Position numbers and translations under genes: made by a program. Positions 57,780-64,000 of a stretch of 64,000 bases of DNA are shown piece after piece. This DNA comes from Diphasiastrum complanatum. Its lineage: Eukaryota > Streptophyta > Lycopodiopsida > Lycopodiales > Lycopodiaceae. Under the pieces are notes generated by a model. That model was given only the letters and a program-made list of their open reading frames with translations, was not told the DNA's origin and searched no databases. The stretch's first letter is position 1. Every line of letters begins with the position of its first letter. Location: NCBI GenBank assembly GCA_029204225.1, contig CM055099.1, positions 69,297,349-69,361,348 of the forward strand, given 5' to 3'.

Positions 57780-60600
57780 CATCTTTTCCTGGTTCGGCTA
57801 AATTCATAGGCTACGTTCTAGCTGGTCCATGGTAAATCTTATGTTTTTGGCACCTGATCTTCAGGTTCACGATGATCTTTAGGTAACATGATCACAACAT
57901 TATCAAGAATATAACGTTTGAAATGATTTGGCATGTCTTGATGAACTTCGTCTTCTTTCTCCTGTTCAAAGGGATTAATATCGCTTACTTTTGACTTGTC
58001 ATCCCTTTTGCACATATAACAAGTTGTACAATCCACAGTTGCAAGAGCTTGATTCCAGTTAATATTATCTATTTGAGAGTCATAATGAACTCCCTAAGCT
58101 TTATTTGCTCAATAAAGAAAACGATCCGTGGTTGATGAATCATCATTTTCCTTTTGAACTATTGGTCTAATGGTCCATGTCAATGGCTCATCTTTGACTG
58201 CATGTTGATGATTTCGAAATGCAATCTTTTTTGTTTCCCAGTGATGAATTACTTGCGCGACTTGTAACCATGGAAGTCCCAATAAAATGTCGTAAACCGA
58301 TGGTGCATCCGGTAAATCCATTACTACAAAAGTAATGATAATGACATCCACAATTTTCACTGGTATATCTTCAACTATACCTTTAGGTTGAACTATGATC
58401 ATCTAACTTAATAGCAAAATTGACAAGCTAAATCTTTGTAAGACCCCATTTGGCACATAACTTTGTTGAGATCAGATTGACTCCTGAATCTCCATCTATC
58501 ATGGCTGTCTCTCGACTAAATTGTTTATGTTGTAGTATTGGCAAGGTGATATTTCTTTGCTCACTCTGCCAAGTTGCCCCTACATTGAGTACTTCGCTTG
58601 AATCTTCAAATCTGGCAATTTTTGCTGGACTTTCGGTTCAGTCTTCATCAATCTCTCGGTTAATACTTATTTGGCTTGAGGCACCAACTTCAAGAAGTCT
58701 CCCAAACTAATGTTCATTTTACTTGACAAAATATTCACAATAAGTTCTGTTTGCGACATCTCTAGTTCAATAATCTTGAATGGTTTTTCACGATGTTGTA
58801 ACTGAGTGTTAACATCCGCACATTGATGTGATCTTTGCAAGGGATTTGACACATCCATTGATGGCACATGTATGGAATGAACCTCTGCTGCAGCTTTGGC
58901 TTTTTTCATAGCTTCTTCTTCTTGGAGATCCTTAATCCACTGCCTCATGTTATGGTATTTATTCTTCTCTGAATTGAGATTTGGATACATGCCTGATGCA
59001 ATAGGAAATTCAATAGCTGGCATAGATTTTGCCGATGTTGGTTCAACAACAACTCCTTTATGCTTCTGAGCTCTCATGACAACCATTATTGGTGCACATG
59101 ATTCATTAGGATGAACTGCTATTCTTTGCTTGATCGTCGTCATATTCAAAGGAGTAGTTACTGGTGATGGTTTTGGTCTAGCTGGACAGTCTTTATAACA
59201 ATGTCCATATCCGCATTCTCGACAAAAGGGATTATTTTTTTTATTGGGACATTCTGCAATCTTGTGATTTTTTACACATCCAAAACATCCAAGTGGTGCT
59301 TGAGCCCACAATCTAGACAATTGTTGTTGTGCAGCAACATAGATAGCATATTGCTCTGAAGGAAAAATGTTTTGATCTGTATTATAATTTCACTGTTCAT
59401 GACCATTTGAAGGTTCTGGTTCCATCATATTTGCTTGAGGAGCCTGTCGTTATGGAGGGGCAAGTAAAGCTAATGATTGTAGAAATTCAAGTCCATGGAC
59501 ATTTCCTTTTGATGCTTTTCATCTAGGATTTTCTTGATATTGAAAGTTAGAATATCTTTGCTAAATAGCTTGTGGATTGAACGAATAAATTAAGGTTGTC
59601 TCATGCCCGGTTGAATTGCACATATGACAATAGGTGTCTTTCATTCATCTTTTCATTGTTGGACATTCATTCATAGTATGATTTCCAACATAGATTGCAC
59701 ACCAAACATTTTTCCTACTATGAAAAGTTTTAGCCATTTGATCAGTTACTTTGTCACTCTTAGCTTGCTACTCTTTGAACACTTTTAACTTCGCATCAAA
59801 CTGGACTGCATCTTTTCTAGCTGCATCTGTTGTTTTTTACCAAGTTTTTCGAACTCATTCATCATCAACTCGGCTGTTGCATTGATGTTCGTAGATGCAA
59901 TAGTTGTGGATGTTGTAGTCATTTGCACAACTGTATATGGAAACATTTCAATATTGGTATCATCATCGGAATCTTCATCCTCTTCCCATATTGCATCAAG
60001 GTATTCTCCTCGACGTTTGAGCTCACGTCTCATTCTCTTTGGTAAACCTGCTAAGAACCAATTAATCAAAACATCATTGTTGATGAGTTCTAGTTCACAC
60101 TCGGATCTAAGATGTTTGATCCGCTCAATGTAATCTCGCACCTCTCATTCTTTTCCATTTTAATTTTACTTAAGAGTAGAAAAAGATCTTCTAAGAATTT
60201 CTTGGGATTAATTTTTGTAATGAGGGCAGCTTTAACTACTTCCCAATCTAAACGTTCTGACAAGTCTTGATTGTAAAACCAATCTTGTGCCGCTCCAGTT
60301 AAGGACATACAAAATAATTTAAGTTTATCCTCTGGATTAACTTCACCATAGACTTCACATGATTCGGTAAAGATTTTGAGGAATCTAACTAGATTAAATT
60401 TTCCATTATAGCTAGGTAGCTCCAACCGATGAGGTCTACTAATGACAATACGTGGGGTAACCTCAACTTCAGACTTGATTCTACCATTCTTTCAAATCAC
60501 TTCAGAATAGGTAATAGATAATAAAATTGGATCTAAATTTTTCACTCTATTCCATGTTCTGACCTGTAAAAACTTTATCACTTGATATCAATCAAATTTT
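57780..60600 (-). pseudogene. Gag and protease region of a gypsy element (D)
   Basis: From right to left: PSYNGKFNLVRFLKIFTES, AAQDWFYNQDLSERLDW (gag core), ERIKHLRSECELELINND with LINWFLAGLPKRMRRELKRR, an acidic stretch, two zinc knuckles (CFGCVKNHKIAEC and CRECGYGHCYKDC, both with three rather than four residues before His), and a protease site DGDSGVNLIS near 58460-58500 followed by DILLGLPWLQVAQVI. The gag is not that of element C. Stops and frame changes throughout. No RT is present. The element ends at the A junction. Sequence 60600-60902 may be its leader or LTR edge. Confidence 0.85.
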
Positions 60601-60902
60601 AACCTCAAAAAAGAGATCTTGATCAAGTGAATGACAATCTATAATGAGATTTTTTCGTAGGATTAGTACCAAATTTATTCAAAATCTTTCACAAATTTGA
60701 CAGTAGCCATATCAGATAGATCAAAACTCAAACATAATACTGGCGAAGGTTAACTCAGTGAGGGTTAACTAGTTGATTCTGACAAATCTAGAAAAACTAA
60801 CCTTCGCTTGTTGACAGTGGATAGGTCTGACAAGGGTGAAGCTAGGGTAGAATTGGTGAAGGTTCTTTTAGCCAACAATGATTTTTTTGCAGCTTGATAG
60901 AT

Positions 60903-62634
60903 TGTGAACCTGAAGTGAGGGTCTACTAATTCTAAAGTCCTGACTTTAGAAAGTGTGACTTAAAAAGAACAAATCAACATAACACTGTTGAATAGAACTT
61001 GAAAAAGAACTTAAAACTTAGTGAAGAACTTTAACATTCAACCACAAAATCATTCATTCAAGAGGCTTGCTGAGGGGTCAAGATGGGGACACCCCCCCCC
61101 CCCCCCACAAGGATTTTTCTTTTGAAATTATGCAAGATCAACTGGTCCAAGGGCAATTACATATAGTGGTTTTGGGAATATGATTTCTTATATCTTTACA
61201 TCGAACAGAAATTACAGATTTTGGATCTTAAAGAATCTTATACCAAGAAAAGTGGTTCCTTATGACATGCAAGGACTTATTGATCAAGAAAGGAGCATGC
61301 ATAGGCATTTGACATCAGTAGGCATGGCATGCATGAATCCAATTTGACATGCAAGCTTCAATTTCATACAAACATGCAACTCCTAAATCAGACATGCAAC
61401 TTCGAAATCAAACATGCATGACCATAAAGTTATGGATGATGTGACATGCATAGTCATCAAGTCATGGATGGTGTGACATGCAAAGCCATCAAGTCATGGA
61501 TGGTGTGACGTGAAAAGCCATCAAGTCATGGATGGTGTGACATGCATGGCCATCAATCTTATGGATGGTGTGAAAGTTTTAGAGAAGAGAGAGAAAGAGA
61601 GAGAGAGATGAAAGAGGTAGGAGAATGTGTGTGTGTGTGAAAGTGGTTCCAAAAGTGCTTCCAATCCAAGCTTGACAGATCCTCCTCAAGCCATAGCTCC
61701 AAGCTTTCTTCCAAGCACCTACACACACAAAAACAAGAGCAAGAGGCAAAGCAATAATGAATGGGAGATGGATAATGAGGGAGAGGGGCGAGTTAGTCCT
61801 TTTAGGGAATGTGTATCTTTAGGAAGTGGTTGAGTGTCCAAAATGAGTGTGAGAGGTGTAAGGGAGACTCTAAGATAAGTAAAGTGAGAGGGTGAGGTGT
61901 ATAGGTATGTGAGAGTGTTTATCCATTAGTTAGAGCAAAAGGGAAGGAGTAGGAGGGCGCATTTTCCTAGGTGTCCTATGGCTTACAAGCCATGTGGAAA
62001 AGTAGGTAAGCTGCATATTGATAAGAATAGAAGGTAGGTAGCTTAACATTTAATGTTAGCCACTTTCAATTGAATTTTTCTTTGTTTACAACATTGGGAT
62101 TCACCCAAGTGTTTTTCATGTCATGGGAAAGGCTTTGCATATGTCCATCTTACCTTGCATAATTTTCATCAATACCTAGGCCCTTTTTTCTAGGGGTTGC
62201 CCATCCCCAATCATAGTGGAGTGTGACACAAAGGGTGATTAGTCCTTTGGTTTCTTCTCCTAGTCTTTATAGACTCGAGTGAGCCTTTTTTATAGACTCG
62301 ATTGAGACTTCTTCAGGTACCGTCTTTAAGCTTTAAGAAGCTTCTTTGGATTCCTTCTTCAGGTACTCTTCTTAGTACCTGCACATACCCTTAAGAAAAG
62401 GTTAGAAGCCATATCATCAAATGGTTCATCATTAGACTCTATTTCTAGAACTTGCATATCAAACTGTTAGCATTGCTCTACAGTTTCATTTCTTGTCTTT
62501 AGGTAATGATACCTGCACTCATAATTCATCAGTTAGAGTAATAAGCTCTAATATTCAAAATACGTTTCATACAAAAATAATGGAAGACTGGATAGCCTTT
62601 ATTTCTTGGTCAATTTGGTCTATACAATTTTACA
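60903..62634 (-). mobile_element. 3' LTR of a C-family gypsy element (X), 1732 bp
   Basis: Reverse complement counterpart of LTR C (18569-20284). On the minus strand a polypurine tract (CGGAGGGG) just upstream precedes TGTAAAATTGTATAGACC, and the LTR ends GGTTCACA at 60903. It has a 15-C run (61092-61106), four 32-bp units and a TATA region shortened by two bases. Confidence 0.9.
61455..61580 (-). repeat. 32-bp tandem units in LTR X
   Basis: Units start CATCAAGTC/CATCAATC at 61455, 61487, 61519, 61551. There is one more than in LTR C. Confidence 0.9.
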
Positions 62635-62686
62635 CCCCTCCGACGCATTAAGCGTTGTCCTCAACAAACATTTCTCAAATAAACAT

Positions 62687-63450
62687 TTAAATTTCTGGAT
62701 ACTCTTGGAAGAATTCTTCTTCCATCCATCTTGCATCTGTAGTAGGATAGTTCTTAAATTTGAGGAGGTATAATGTAGAAGTTATCCCTTTTCTTCCAGT
62801 TCTTGTCTTGTGCATCAAGATCTGCTCAAGTTGAAGGATTTCTTCGGTTCCTTGAACTTCTGGTGGTTCGGAATATGTAAATCCTTCTGGTTCCGAACCA
62901 TTGAATTTCTTTAGCAAGCTTACATGGAATTTGTTATGGATTTTCCAAGTAATAGGTAAGTCAAGCTCACATGTAACCTCATTGATTACTTTCTTGACTT
63001 TAAAAGGTCCATAATACTTTTGGCCTAGTTTTGGGTAGAGTTTCATGCTGTCCTTCTTTGTCCTGAGTCTTTTCTTTTCAAATTTTAGGAGAACTAGTTC
63101 TCCTTCTTTGTACTTGATTGCCCTCCGACGCATATTGCACTTTTCTGCTGTTTCTGTTGTGCATTTGTAATGGATCGTTGAACCTTTGAAAAGGTGTCTT
63201 GATAATCCTGCACAAATTCATCTAAGGCAAATATCTTTTCTTTAGTCCTTAATATAGGAGGCACAATTGGTTTTCCATATATTACCTCAAAAGGTGCTTC
63301 ACCAGTAGAAGAATGAATGGTGTTATTGTAAGCAAATTCTAGAATAGGAAGATAGTGTCCCCATTGAGACTTCTGATCACTTACATTATTTCTCAACAAA
63401 TCTATGATGGTTCGATTAGTAATTTCACTTTGACCATCAGTCTTATTAAA
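62687..63450 (-). pseudogene. Integrase and chromodomain of element X
   Basis: Blocks TDGQSEITNRTIIDLLRN, WGHYLPILEFAYNNTIHSST, GEAPFEVIYGKP, then in a second frame the integrase C-terminus LGQKYYGPFKVKKVI with IHNKFHVSLLKKF, and a chromodomain (LYLLKFKNYPTTDARWMEE). The second frame overlaps the first with a shift, so at least one frameshift. It stops at about 63450, where F sequence begins; the rest of pol is missing. It directly precedes the polypurine tract and LTR X. Confidence 0.9.
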
Positions 63451-63737
63451 CCTACAAATCCTTGAGAGAGAGTTTGAGGCTTATGTTTTTTAGTTCAAGA
63501 GTGAAACTAAAGCCATTCTAAACACCATAGGAAGGCGTTGGCACTTCCAAGAATCAAATCCAAGTTTCTAAGTGAATAGATTGTGTAGAATACTCTTTTC
63601 CAAATCTTTTTGAGTTCTAGATCTTGCTTTTTGAGTCTTGTGAGATTCAAGAGAGTAGTATTGTAGCTAAATTCTAAGAAAGAGTGAAGGGAGAGCCTTT
63701 GAATAATACATTTGTTGTACTTGTTACTAGATAGAAT
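63451..63737 (+). other. Leader of copia element F
   Basis: Sequence between the truncated integrase of X and the F start codon. No primer binding site or LTR end is recognised. Confidence 0.4.
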
Positions 63738-64000
63738 GGGTTCAATTGGAGCCTATCTTCTTGAGGCTAGTGAAAGGCTAAATTCTAATAATTATTCAAC
63801 TTGGAAAGCAATAATGGAGTGTCTACTTGTGCTCCAAGATATGTATGATCTTGTCATAGGAGAGGAAGAAGAACCTCAAGGAGGGCAAGATCTAGTGAGG
63901 TACAAAAAGAGAGCTAGACTAGCATTACATTGCTTGAAAATGAATGTTAGTAATGAATTTCTAAAGGAAGTGGCATCTTGTACCTCGGCTAAGGAGGCAT
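63738..64000 (+). CDS. Gag N-terminus of copia element F (partial, open to window edge)
   Basis: ATG 63738 begins an open frame of 87 codons to the window end: GAYLLEASERLNSNNYSTWK, ECLLVLQDMYDLVIGEEEEP, RYKKRARLALHCLKMNVSN, VASCTSAKEA. It aligns position by position with the gag half of the E fusion frame, so E and F are one family. No stop is seen in the visible part, and F may be younger than E. Whether the rest is intact cannot be told here. Confidence 0.85.

Noticed and set aside
60903-62634. Tandem element sharing one central LTR (X and D)
   Set aside because: D's gag is not of the C/X family and the C-type primer site is missing on D's side.

Overview
The window looks like nuclear DNA of a seed plant with a large, repeat-rich genome. 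It is AT-rich, a spliced plant-type gene is spread over more than 12 kb with introns of 1 to 6 kb, and almost everything else is Ty1/copia and Ty3/gypsy LTR retrotransposons of several ages, plus hAT-like and CACTA DNA transposons. I saw no bacterial-style genes, CRISPR arrays, rRNA or tRNA genes. The species cannot be named from the sequence.

Region 1 (1-14150, minus strand): the 5' part of one host gene. Four exons (12359-12099, 11092-11013, 5060-5010, 163-1) join with compatible phases and canonical GT/AG sites. They give the N-terminus of what I take to be a conserved plant protein of unknown function; the gene runs off the left edge. Intron 3 (4.8 kb) holds a decayed copia relic with gypsy sequence inside it and a hAT-like element with perfect 8-bp target duplications. 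Intron 2 (6.0 kb) holds a related hAT-like copy, a gypsy integrase relic and a minus-strand LTR end.

Region 2 (14150-20370): unassigned DNA with small tandem duplications, then three nested or abutting LTR pieces (here J, K and C), all on the plus strand.

Region 3 (20370-35127): a head-to-tail duplication of 7379 bp, apparently near-identical, with one difference noticed and a 4-bp microhomology (GCCA) at the breakpoints. Each unit carries the gag-RT part of gypsy element C (+), an internally deleted copia E (-) whose gag is fused in frame to RT, and the 3' end of chromodomain gypsy element B (-). Unit 2 runs on into the rest of B, which spans about 34000-39710 with both LTRs.

Region 4 (39711-57770): a nest. 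Copia A (+) is split inside its protease region by copia G (-, 42002-54485, 5-bp target duplication TCATG). G's RT is split by a CACTA element (43743-46026, 3-bp duplication ATA). G's integrase is interrupted by a Tat/Athila-like LTR element H (+, from 48605), and H carries copia I (+, from 50474), whose 3' half is missing at a junction with G's leader.

Region 5 (57770-64000): the gag-protease part of a different gypsy element D (-), the LTR and integrase/chromodomain end of a C-family element X (-), and at the right edge the first part of a copia gag F (+) related to E.

Every retroelement reading frame examined carries stops, frameshifts, deletions or catalytic changes. The host gene exons are the only sequence that looks maintained by selection. 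No new functional system was found; the value of the window is in its insertion history, the tandem duplication and a host gene hidden across transposon-filled introns.
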